The notes under the pieces: model-generated
Database searches by the model: none
What the model saw: the letters and a program-made list of their open reading frames with translations, nothing else
Told to the model about the DNA's origin: nothing
DNA from: a virus
Virus record (IMG/VR): IMGVR_UViG_3300009419_000132
Span: 1 to 20,272 of that record
DNA: 20,272 bases
Direction: 5' to 3' (one strand)
Made by a program: the position numbers and the translations under genes
Part shown: piece after piece, positions 6,749 through 15,900 of the stretch
Layout: each line of letters starts with the position of its first letter
How positions within the stretch are numbered: position 1 is the first letter of the stretch

Positions 6749-8785
6749 ATGGCATTAAAACCTATCGATAAAAGTTGGGCAACAAATAAAAAAGATATTA
6801 AATATCTTAATAGAGATTTTGCATCCTTAAGACAAGCATTAGTTGAATTTACTAAAACATATTATAGTAACACTTATAACGATTTTAGTGAAGCATCACC
6901 GGGTATGATGTTCATTGAGCAAGCAGCATATGTTGGAGATATTCTTTCATATTATACCGATGCTCAATTGAAAGAATCATTTATTAACTTAGCAAGTAAT
7001 AAAAATAACATTTATCAATTAGCACAGAACTTAGGATATAAACCAAAAATTTCTACGCCTGCAAGTGTTACTTTAACTTTGTATCAAACATTACCTTCTA
7101 AATGGATGTCAAGTGATAATACAATTGTTAACTATGAACCGGATTTTGATTATGCATTAAAAATTAATGAAGGTATGTTAGTGGGTTCTAATTCTAACCA
7201 AAATGTTGAATTTTTAACAACAGATTTTGTAGATTTTGCAGATGAAAATAATAGAGAAGTAAGTGTATTTACAGTAGATGCTAGTAATAATCCTATAACT
7301 TATTTGATTACAAAAAAAGTATCAGCAATTAGTGCAACGAGATATACACAAACGTTTGATGTTGGTGAATTTAAACCAAATCCTACATTTAGACTTACAT
7401 CTACTAATTTTATTAAAATAGAAAGTGTAAAAGATAGTGATGATACTACGTATTATGAAGTTCCTTATTTAGCACAAGAAATGGTTTATATTAAATCACC
7501 AAATGAAGCATATAACGAACCAATCTTAGCAACTGCTAATTCACCTAAGTATATTTTAAAATTACAACAAACAAACAAAAGATTTACAACTCGTTTAGTA
7601 GATGAGCAAACTATTGAATTAAGATTTGGTAGTGGAAATGAATCAACACCGGATGAATTATTAATTCCAAATACAAAGAATGTAGGATTGGGATTAAACA
7701 ATTCAATCAATAGAATGGGTGAATCGTTTGACCCTTCTAACTTTTTGAAAACAAATACATATGGTATAGCACCTGCACAAACCACATTAACAGTTAATTA
7801 TTTAGCAGGTGGTGGTATTCAATCAAATGTACCACAGGGTGATTTAACAAAAATAAAAGCAGTTTCATTTAACGATGATATATTAGCATTTACTGAAATT
7901 AATTTTCCTGTATATAATGAAGCAAGACGTTCATTGGTTGTAGAAAATATAGAACCTGCAACTGGTGGTAAAGGTTTTGAAACAATTGAAGAAATTAGAG
8001 AGAATGCAATTGCTACTTTTGGTGCACAAAATAGAGCAGTAACTAAAAAAGATTACGAAGTTAGAGCATTGGCAATGGATACTATGTTTGGTGGTGTTGC
8101 AAAAGTATATGTTGAACAAGATGGTTCGATTGATACAAACGCAGCACAACAAGTTTTAAGAAATCCATCAGTTAAAAAAGATTTTACTAATTTAGTTAAA
8201 TCATTAAAAAGTTCAACCGATGATGAAATTACTTTAGCATTAGATACATTCTTAAAAACAAAACAAACATTTGCAGTGGAAAGTAATCCATTCGCAATTA
8301 ATATGTATTTGTTGGGATATGATTCTAATAATAAATTAACTAGACTAAACGCAACAGTAAAACAAAATTTAAAAACATATTTAGAAGAATATAGATTATT
8401 GACAGATGCTATTAATTTAATTGATGGTTACATTGTTAATATTGGTGTAAATTTTGATATAACCGTTTTTGCTAATTATAACAAAAGAGAAGTTGTATTG
8501 AAGTGTGTACAAGTAGTAACTAACTATTTTGATATTAATAAATGGAAAATGAATCAATCAATTAATTTAAGTGAATTAGAATTAGAATTAGCAAATGTAG
8601 ATGGGGTTTCATCAGTTCCTAAAGTAGAAATAGTAAATTTAGCAGATTCAACCGGAGACACCTATTCAGAATATTCATATAACATAATTGAAGCAACTAG
8701 AAATAAGATTGTGTATCCATCATTGGATCCTTCTATATTTGAAATTAAATATCCAAACAAAGATATTAAGGGGAGAGCATTATAA
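6749..8785 (+). CDS. gp6: gp6-like baseplate wedge protein (baseplate J family)
   Basis: A 678-residue structural protein. The N-terminus (about 15-100: DIKYLNRDFASLRQALVEF, then FSEASPGMMFIEQAAYVGD) is typical of gp6-like wedge proteins of T4-related phages. The J-like core is seen at about residues 398-450 with VENIEPATGGKGFETIEEI and AQNRAVTKKDYEVRALA. The remainder is mixed beta/alpha with Asn-rich stretches. In T4 a gp6 dimer with gp7 forms the inner ring of the baseplate, clamps adjacent wedges together and changes shape when the sheath contracts. The length is close to T4 gp6 (660). It directly follows the gp25-like gene and its stop overlaps the next ATG by one base; near its end is the AAGGGGAG ribosome-binding site of that gene. 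Confidence 0.9.
   Translation: MALKPIDKSWATNKKDIKYLNRDFASLRQALVEFTKTYYSNTYNDFSEASPGMMFIEQAAYVGDILSYYTDAQLKESFINLASNKNNIYQLAQNLGYKPKISTPASVTLTLYQTLPSKWMSSDNTIVNYEPDFDYALKINEGMLVGSNSNQNVEFLTTDFVDFADENNREVSVFTVDASNNPITYLITKKVSAISATRYTQTFDVGEFKPNPTFRLTSTNFIKIESVKDSDDTTYYEVPYLAQEMVYIKSPNEAYNEPILATANSPKYILKLQQTNKRFTTRLVDEQTIELRFGSGNESTPDELLIPNTKNVGLGLNNSINRMGESFDPSNFLKTNTYGIAPAQTTLTVNYLAGGGIQSNVPQGDLTKIKAVSFNDDILAFTEINFPVYNEARRSLVVENIEPATGGKGFETIEEIRENAIATFGAQNRAVTKKDYEVRALAMDTMFGGVAKVYVEQDGSIDTNAAQQVLRNPSVKKDFTNLVKSLKSSTDDEITLALDTFLKTKQTFAVESNPFAINMYLLGYDSNNKLTRLNATVKQNLKTYLEEYRLLTDAINLIDGYIVNIGVNFDITVFANYNKREVVLKCVQVVTNYFDINKWKMNQSINLSELELELANVDGVSSVPKVEIVNLADSTGDTYSEYSYNIIEATRNKIVYPSLDPSIFEIKYPNKDIKGRAL
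8768..8775 (+). promoter_or_regulatory. Strong Shine-Dalgarno for the 8785 start
   Basis: AAGGGGAG ends nine bases before the ATG at 8785, inside the end of the gp6-like gene. It is the second of only two strong Shine-Dalgarno sequences noticed in the window, and suggests independent high-level initiation for the Ser-rich structural protein. Confidence 0.65.
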
Positions 8786-10605
8786 TGGTACTATTTTATA
8801 CCGCATCAAAAGATGCAAGTATTTATTTACAACAACCTTACCAAAATACTGGTATAGATGAGGTATTAGAAATTTCTAAAGTGTATTATGGTGATACACG
8901 AGATAATAGTAGAGTATTAATTCAGTTTGATACTATGGAAATATCTAAAAGTGTATTTGAATTACAAAATGAAAAATTACAAACTATATCATCTTCAATA
9001 TATAGTAATAACTTAATTTCCAGTTCTTGGTCATCTAGTGTTTCAACTTCTAATTATTATTCAGCCTCTTATAATACAATATCACAATCATTATTTATTG
9101 CAAATGTAAGTGCTAGTGCAGTATCAGCATCGTTATTTACTTATACAAATACAACCTCTGAATTATCAACCGATTATTTAGAAGCATCACATTCGGTATA
9201 TTTACAATTGGTTCCTGTGGTTAGTGCAATAGCATTACAATCTATAACATTATCACCACTATCGGCATCATATACATTAATTTCTTCATCATATAGTACA
9301 TTATTAGCAACACAGACGGGTTCTATTGCAGATGATGTATTGGCTGAATCATTTGGTACATTATCAGCATCATATGCAACCGCACTTAATACGTCGGCAT
9401 CTTTATTAATTCAATCAGCTTCTTTATATAATGAAATAGTTGAATTAAATACATTGTTTACTAGAGTGGTTAATAGTAGTGCATCCGCATCTTATTCTGC
9501 TAGTCAATTTATACCTCAATTACAAACATCAGCTTCAGTATTATCGGGTTCAATTTATACATTAAGTGTAAGTGCATCAATACTTTCATCATCATGGCAT
9601 GTAGCAAATATAAGTTCTAGTTTATTTAGTTCATCTTATAATGAAACATCACAATCAATTTTAACTATAATTCAAAATGGTGGATATGATTTTCCATTTA
9701 CCGCATCTTTACAATTAAAATTAACTAAAGCAGAGGAATTAGCTGCTAATTTTAGAATTGAAGCATATCAGGTTAGTGGTAGTTGGGAAATGGGTACCGG
9801 TACTCGTTTTGATAACCTTACTACAAATGGTTTAAGTTGGTATTATAGAAATGGTGATAATACATCTACACATTGGTATAATACAATGGATGGTATTACA
9901 GCATCTTATTCTACGTTTGTAGATGGTAATGCAGATGGTTTAGGTGGTGCATGGTATAGTAGTTCAGTTGTAACACAATCTTTTAGTTATACCTTAGATG
10001 ATATTAATTTAGATGTTACAAACTTTATTAAAAGTTGGAATAGTGGTAGTATTCAAAATAATGGATTAATACTTAAATTCCCAAATAGTTATGAAACTGA
10101 TACTGTTGATTATGGTACTATTAAATTTTTCTCAAAAGAAACGAATACAATATATCAACCTAAATTAGTAATAACTTATCCTGAAACAAGTACAAGTGGT
10201 TCATTAATTGATATTACCGAATTTGCGGCTAGTAGTAGTTATGATGTAGTATATCGTTGTTATTCACCAAATTTGAAAGGCTCTTATACAAAAGGTCAGA
10301 AAGTATCTATAAAGGTGGATGCGAGAGAGTTATACCCTATTAAACAATTCAATAGTACGTTTGCATATCAAGTTAAATACTATCTGCCAAATGAGGCCTA
10401 TTACGCAGTAATGGATACTTTAACAAAAGAATTTATTATAGATTACTCACCAAATACAAAAGTATTAAGGGGGTTACGCAATAATATGATTAACTTAAAC
10501 TTTACCAATTGGCCTATCGGTAGAAATTACACATTATTTGTAAAATCAATTGATACCAATAACGAAGAAATTTTCGAAATTGGTAGTTTTGATATTTATG
10601 AATAA
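8785..10605 (+). CDS. DNRLRE-like virion structural protein with a Ser-rich insertion
   Basis: A 606-residue protein in three parts. Residues 1-60 (KDASIYLQQPYQNTGIDEVL, then DNSRVLIQFD) look like the first strands of a DNRLRE-type jelly roll. Residues about 66-290 are a low-complexity Ser/Ala/Tyr/Leu-rich stretch with repeated SASY, SSSY, SSSW and SASL motifs spaced like a fibrous or coiled region. Residues about 300-465 resume the jelly-roll pattern: ASLQLKLTKAEEL, YQVSGSWEMGTGTRFDN, DVTNFIKSWNSGSIQNNGLI and YQPKLVITY. Residues 480-606 form a separate C-terminal beta domain. There is no transmembrane segment or enzyme motif. Its place after gp6 suggests a baseplate or fibre-attachment role. 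The DNRLRE assignment rests on motif recall and is moderately sure. Confidence 0.72.
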   Translation: MVLFYTASKDASIYLQQPYQNTGIDEVLEISKVYYGDTRDNSRVLIQFDTMEISKSVFELQNEKLQTISSSIYSNNLISSSWSSSVSTSNYYSASYNTISQSLFIANVSASAVSASLFTYTNTTSELSTDYLEASHSVYLQLVPVVSAIALQSITLSPLSASYTLISSSYSTLLATQTGSIADDVLAESFGTLSASYATALNTSASLLIQSASLYNEIVELNTLFTRVVNSSASASYSASQFIPQLQTSASVLSGSIYTLSVSASILSSSWHVANISSSLFSSSYNETSQSILTIIQNGGYDFPFTASLQLKLTKAEELAANFRIEAYQVSGSWEMGTGTRFDNLTTNGLSWYYRNGDNTSTHWYNTMDGITASYSTFVDGNADGLGGAWYSSSVVTQSFSYTLDDINLDVTNFIKSWNSGSIQNNGLILKFPNSYETDTVDYGTIKFFSKETNTIYQPKLVITYPETSTSGSLIDITEFAASSSYDVVYRCYSPNLKGSYTKGQKVSIKVDARELYPIKQFNSTFAYQVKYYLPNEAYYAVMDTLTKEFIIDYSPNTKVLRGLRNNMINLNFTNWPIGRNYTLFVKSIDTNNEEIFEIGSFDIYE

Positions 10606-10607
10606 TA

Positions 10608-11669
10608 ATGGCAAACGAAACAAAATATATAAATCTTTCCGATGATACCAATGTTAGTGTATCTACTAAATTATATGTAGATAAATACAACAAAGGTGAA
10701 TTAGCTAAGTCCGTTGATTTAAGAGTTACGGAATTAATTAAACCCTTACCGGATGTTAATCTAAATTTAGTTCCTAAGCCAATATATGATGCAGAAGTTC
10801 AATTAAATGAAGATTTACAAAATGAAATTGAAATTCTAAATATTACAATTGATGATTTAAATTCAGAATTAGCAATAAAAACAGCAGATAGTGCTTCATT
10901 GGTTTTAGAAAATGATGCATTAAGATTAAAAGAAGCTAAATCGGATAATAATATACAATCAATACAAACTACGGTAGTTGATTTAAGAAGTAACCTTACT
11001 ACTTCATTAACTAAAGCTATTAATGAGGCAACTGAAAAAACGGCATTAGAAGCAGAGAATGGTGGTTTAACTGCTCAAAAGAATGCATTGATTAAACAGA
11101 TTGATACATTAAATAATTTATTAGCACAGGCGAATGCAAGTTTGGCAGTAGCACAACAACAATTAAGTGCAAAGGCGCAGGCAGTAGCAGCCGGCGGGTT
11201 AGCAACTGGAGAATTGGCTACAATTGTATTCGATGGTGGTGACCCTACTAAAAAGAAAGTTGACGGAAAAGATTTTGCAATGGATTATAATGGTGGACCA
11301 TTTGGAGTAAAAGATAAATTTAGTTCTGCAGGTGATCCCTTCAAAAATATTTGGAGCTCGTATTTTGATATAGTTGCTGGGCCTAAAGATATAATGGTAA
11401 CGGTTGAGCCACTTAGTGGATATAAACAAATCCCATGGGAGAGCACTGCATTACCAATTACATTAAAGGCAAATGAAACAAAACGATTTAATACTATCAA
11501 TCCAAATCCAGCTTGGGTACGTGGTAATCCAGGTAATGATGGAGGAAGTTTTTGGAGAAGTTCACGTCCATCTATGACAGATTGGAAGTTTACAATTAAA
11601 ATAAAAGATATAGATGCAAATGGAAAAACTGAAAGTAAAGATTTTTCAATACGAACGTACAAATATTAA
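10608..11669 (+). CDS. Coiled-coil virion structural protein with C-terminal beta domain
   Basis: A 353-residue protein. Residues about 61-190 form a long heptad-patterned coiled coil (NEDLQNEIEILNITIDDLNS and onward, then AQANASLAVAQQQLSAKAQA), ending in an Ala/Gly hinge (192-200). Residues about 200-353 look like a compact beta-rich domain with many aromatic residues (FDGGDP, NIWSSYFDIV, NPNPAWVRGNPGND, SFWRSSRPSMTDWKF). I recognise no named family. The layout, an oligomerising stalk followed by a globular head, is that of a short fibre or baseplate adhesin, which is inference. It starts two bases after the preceding stop and ends three bases before the next gene, so it belongs to the same operon. 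No Shine-Dalgarno sequence is seen. Confidence 0.75.
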   Translation: MANETKYINLSDDTNVSVSTKLYVDKYNKGELAKSVDLRVTELIKPLPDVNLNLVPKPIYDAEVQLNEDLQNEIEILNITIDDLNSELAIKTADSASLVLENDALRLKEAKSDNNIQSIQTTVVDLRSNLTTSLTKAINEATEKTALEAENGGLTAQKNALIKQIDTLNNLLAQANASLAVAQQQLSAKAQAVAAGGLATGELATIVFDGGDPTKKKVDGKDFAMDYNGGPFGVKDKFSSAGDPFKNIWSSYFDIVAGPKDIMVTVEPLSGYKQIPWESTALPITLKANETKRFNTINPNPAWVRGNPGNDGGSFWRSSRPSMTDWKFTIKIKDIDANGKTESKDFSIRTYKY

Positions 11670-11672
11670 TAT

Positions 11673-12974
11673 ATGGCACTAAACGATTTTAAAAATATTG
11701 AAAATATAAATCTTAATTTAGATACAACGGCTCAATTACTAAATTCAAAAGATTTAAATATATTCAAAACATCAATATCAAATGTTACTGATTTCGGAAT
11801 GTCTAAAAATGATGTTATTGAATTTAGAGTATACGATATTGGAAATAATTTATTAGAACAAACGGGTGGTAAAACTGTAAACTATATTCATAAAGATAAC
11901 TTACCAAAATATTTAAAATCATCAATAGATACAAAAACACAAGAAAAGATATTTGAAATTGATGTTGAGAAATTAGTTAAAGAAGCGGGATATGGTAATG
12001 GTGAATTTAAAGTTGTATTTAATTTTTTAAAGAACTATGTTGGTAACGAAAATCAAAAACAAAAAGTTTGGATACATGAAGTTTCACCAAGTAGAACGGA
12101 AATTCGTATACAACCATTGATAACAAACGATGAAAATCAAAATAGGCAAATCCAACGTAGATATACCTCATTTATGGATGGAGCAGCGGAACTAAGAGAG
12201 AATGTTATTAATATAAAAAATCAAATAGATAAAGTTGAATTACAAATAAGTGAGTTAATTGATAAATATTTTATAGAAAAGCATGGTCAGAAATGGTTAG
12301 ATGTTGTTAAAGCAGATTTCAAATTTTTAACCGACTCACAATACAAATTATTTAAGCAAAAAATATTTACTGATTTTAAGACAAGTGTGTTTGCACAATT
12401 GGATGGTAACGAATTTAAGTTAGGTAATCCTAATTTTAATAAACAAGTAACAACACCTTTCGATTTAGATGAATACTTAACACCTATCGAAATTAATGCA
12501 TTGGTAAATTCTAGATTAATTGAAGCTATTGATTATAATATGAGTAATGTTACATATAAAGATTACCCACAGGCAATAAAGGATATTATCAATCAAAAGA
12601 AAGATTTACAGGTATTACAAAATTTGTTAGATACAACTACAATTTCAAAATCTAATTTAACACAAACACAAAAATTAGGAAAGGTAAATAAGGATGTAAA
12701 AATAACACCAAATACACCTATTGTAGAAATTATTGATGAACCTATTTTAAAAAAGATAGATCCACCAGTAGTAGAACCACCAATTAAAGTAATACCAACA
12801 CCTGATGTAATTGCAGTTCCTGATGTAATTGCAGTTCCTAGAGAACCTGTATATGGTGGAGGTGGAGGTTTTGGTGGTGAAATGATTGATAATAGTAGAT
12901 TGGATGGTGGTTATGGTAGAGAGCAACTTTTTAATAATGATGGGTTAAATCAACAAAGAGAAAACCTAAGATAA
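11673..12974 (+). CDS. Virion structural protein with SPSRTEIR motif, Pro-rich and Gly-rich tail
   Basis: A 433-residue protein. Residues about 40-150 form a beta domain (NDVIEFRVYDIGNNLLEQ ... EFKVVFNFLKNYVG) closing with SPSRTEIRI (138-146). This sentence-like motif is one I associate with structural proteins of T4-like marine phages, from memory only. Residues about 165-345 are mostly helical and charged. Residues about 345-395 are a Pro/Val-rich linker with a perfect repeat (PDVIAV twice), then GGGGGFGG (about 396-403) and a short Gln/Asn-rich tail. The linker suggests a tether between the virion and a mobile or protruding part. It may work with the next gene, whose N-terminus carries a similar Gly tract. 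No enzyme signature is seen, and the function beyond a tail/baseplate component is not determined. Confidence 0.75.
   Translation: MALNDFKNIENINLNLDTTAQLLNSKDLNIFKTSISNVTDFGMSKNDVIEFRVYDIGNNLLEQTGGKTVNYIHKDNLPKYLKSSIDTKTQEKIFEIDVEKLVKEAGYGNGEFKVVFNFLKNYVGNENQKQKVWIHEVSPSRTEIRIQPLITNDENQNRQIQRRYTSFMDGAAELRENVINIKNQIDKVELQISELIDKYFIEKHGQKWLDVVKADFKFLTDSQYKLFKQKIFTDFKTSVFAQLDGNEFKLGNPNFNKQVTTPFDLDEYLTPIEINALVNSRLIEAIDYNMSNVTYKDYPQAIKDIINQKKDLQVLQNLLDTTTISKSNLTQTQKLGKVNKDVKITPNTPIVEIIDEPILKKIDPPVVEPPIKVIPTPDVIAVPDVIAVPREPVYGGGGGFGGEMIDNSRLDGGYGREQLFNNDGLNQQRENLR
12801..12836 (+). repeat. Perfect 18-bp in-frame tandem duplication
   Basis: CCTGATGTAATTGCAGTT occurs twice in direct succession and is followed by CCT. 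It encodes PDVIAV twice in the Pro-rich linker of the preceding structural gene. The absence of any difference between copies points to recent duplication by slippage, and the unit keeps frame. Confidence 0.9.
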
Positions 12975-12976
12975 GA

Positions 12977-12984
12977 TATTTATA
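12977..12984 (+). promoter_or_regulatory. TATTTATA box immediately upstream of the 12989 start
   Basis: TATTTATA, preceded by A, fills most of the 14-base gap before the 1746-residue protein and ends four bases before its ATG. The overlapping 12981-12988 (TATAGATA) differs at one base from the T4 late box TATAAATA. The distance is too short for a normal promoter plus leader, so this copy may instead be a translation-start element, a leaderless start or chance. Confidence 0.35.
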
Positions 12985-12988
12985 GATA

Positions 12989-15900
12989 ATGAGTTTAAGC
13001 GATATATACAATAGAAACCAGGCTGGAGCTTTATATACTCCAATTAATGATAACACCTTTGATTTTACCTATGGTGGTGGAGGTGGTGGTGGTAACACTC
13101 CACCAACGGTTTCAACGGCTCCTACGTTTGATGTTAAATTAACACTAAGAAACGCAACTGCTGTTCCTAATGTTTTTACATTTGATGTACAAAATAGAAC
13201 ATACAATGAAAATGCAACGGTTGAATTAAATAGTAATACTTTAAATGATGTATTAAGAGTAAACCCAACTGCAAGAGATAATTTTCAACCTACTAATAGA
13301 TTTGAAATTGTTAAAAAATTAATTGAAAAAAAGATATTAGTAAAAGATGTTATTGATTATCAACCATACGCATTTAATTTAGATCCGGCTTCATCATTAT
13401 TTGGTGGTATGGGTGGTAATACTGGATTTAGTGGGTTGGGATTTATAAATACTCCTATACCATCTAGACCTGATTTAAATAAATTTACTGAAATTTCACA
13501 AATAATTAAAGTAAATGGTGTTGAGGTAAATGAATATGATAATAATAATCTATTATTAACATCAGCCGACTATCCATTAGCAGCTAACATTGTATTAGAT
13601 TTTAAAGGAACAAACAAAACAATAGTTACCAAAGTAACTCAAACATATACTAGAACTCAATCTATACAATTTACTTCAAATTATACAAACGATACGTTAT
13701 ATAATGAAATTGAAATTGAGATTAATAGTATTGATTTAACGGCTGGTAAAGTTGTTAATAAACTAAATACAAATGGTGGTGAATTATTACTAACAAATAC
13801 CATAGGTAAATTAAATCCTGTTGATATTTCGTTTAAAGGATTTAGTGCTTTTACATTTAGAAATTTATATTGGCAATATATTGATAAAATAGATACAAAT
13901 ACATTAAATCTGGCAGAGTTTAATAGTGTGAATGATACCACGCTTAAATTAAGTGCAGACCAGTTTAATAGAAATATTGTAGTTTATTTAGATGTAGTGC
14001 CGGCTAATGCAAAACTACCAAATCTTACACTTAAAAATAATAAAATTGAGCAAAGTATTTTAGAATCGGTATATGATTCTAAAACGGAAAGTGCTTTAAT
14101 TGATATTGATTTAACGATTGGTAATACGGATTATGTAAGAATTAAAACTCCTTATAGAGAATTTAATCAACAATTAGTGGCAACAACAGCTACTACTAAT
14201 AGAATTACATTAGATTTAAAACGAGATTTCTTAAATAATGAAGGTTCTTTTAAAGTATTATTAGTACCCGCTTCTAATCTATATGGTGATGGTTCAGTAT
14301 CGGAAGTTATTGTAAAACTTACTAAAACATTTGATACTCCAATTATTGATAAATTAGATTATCCAACTAATGTTTACATTCCATCATATACATTTGGTGA
14401 TGTTAAATTTAAAGTTGATTTTGAATCTACGTTAGCGGATTATATATTAGTATATCATAGTACCGAAAATGATAATAATATTTTAGGTAAGTTTGGTTCG
14501 AAAGGTTCTCTTATATTAAATTACAATGAATTAAAGAATAAACAAATTAAGTTACCACTTGATTTATTATTAGTTCCATACAATGATGGTACTAAGGTAG
14601 TTAGAGGTGAAACTGAACGATTACAAATAACATTTTCTGATGCAGGTATTTATGTATCTACACAGGATTTAAAGGATAATTTATTTAGTGCAATTTCTAA
14701 GAACTTAAATTTAACACTACAAACCGAAGAAAAATATTTATCACATATTGCATCATTTGATAAAAATGATTCACAAATATTAATATCAAACTGGGATACT
14801 GATTTAACTACATTTACTAACTTTAAAAGAGATGAGTTAGGTAATCAGGTACCAGATGGTCAAATAAATAAAAGTGTTGTATTAAAGTTATATGAAGCAT
14901 TGCCGGCAAACATTACTAAAAATGATGTTTTGTGGGTTTCTAGATTATCTTCATTACCAATTATACAAAAGGTAATTATTAATAGTAATCCTGAAGATAA
15001 TACATTACCATTAAGAGCACCTAACTTTAATATTCAAACTGATTATGTAAAAGGTCAATCAACTATATATGAATCTTACAATGATTTAATATTAAGTGGT
15101 TCATTTACATCACAACAATTAGTAGATAAATACCTTACTGAAAATTTAGTAGAAACTGCTAAAATAAACATAGACTATTCAGAGTTTTCTAATTTTGTAA
15201 AATATAGTAGTGCAAAAGAAAGATTAACTAACTTTAGATATAAAAAAGAATTAGCTGAGTATTATGAAGATAAGATTATATTTTTAAGTGCATCTTATTA
15301 CGAAACGGCTAGTGTTATCACATTAAATGATATTGAAACCTATACGGATAAACTTTCTACATTAGTAAGTGGGTTTGATGGTTGGGAAAAAAGTTTAGTA
15401 AGTGGTTCAGTAACGTTCACAGCAGATACTGCATCTTATCAATCATTTCCTGGTGGTAGATTTAATTTATTTAATGGGACTAGTTCATTTATTGATAATG
15501 GTGCAACTTATATAACCGATACTAATTCTACATTACAAAGTTGGTTTGTTGGTACATACGATTCTGCATCTTTTTATGATGATAATAATTTATCTTCATT
15601 AAGAAACAACATACCATTGTTTATAAGTGATGATAGTGAAAATGAAGAATTTTTATTATTTTTAGATATGATTGGTAACCACTTTGATATTATACACACA
15701 TATATCAAAGGGATGACAGAACAAAGATTGATAAGTGAAAATAATTCATATGGTATTAATGATGAATTACTTTACAACTATTTACAATCATTAAGTTGGG
15801 ATGCTAAGAATCTTAATTCAAATAAACAACTTTGGAATTATACATTTGGACAAGATGGTGATGGTGTTAATAATTTTGAACTTAATAAAATTGATGATGA

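Noticed and set aside
11285-11662. Minus-strand open frame of about 125 codons
   Set aside because: It lies entirely antisense to the coiled-coil structural gene, whose composition is coherent; the antisense product has no recognisable domain and is a by-product of codon bias.
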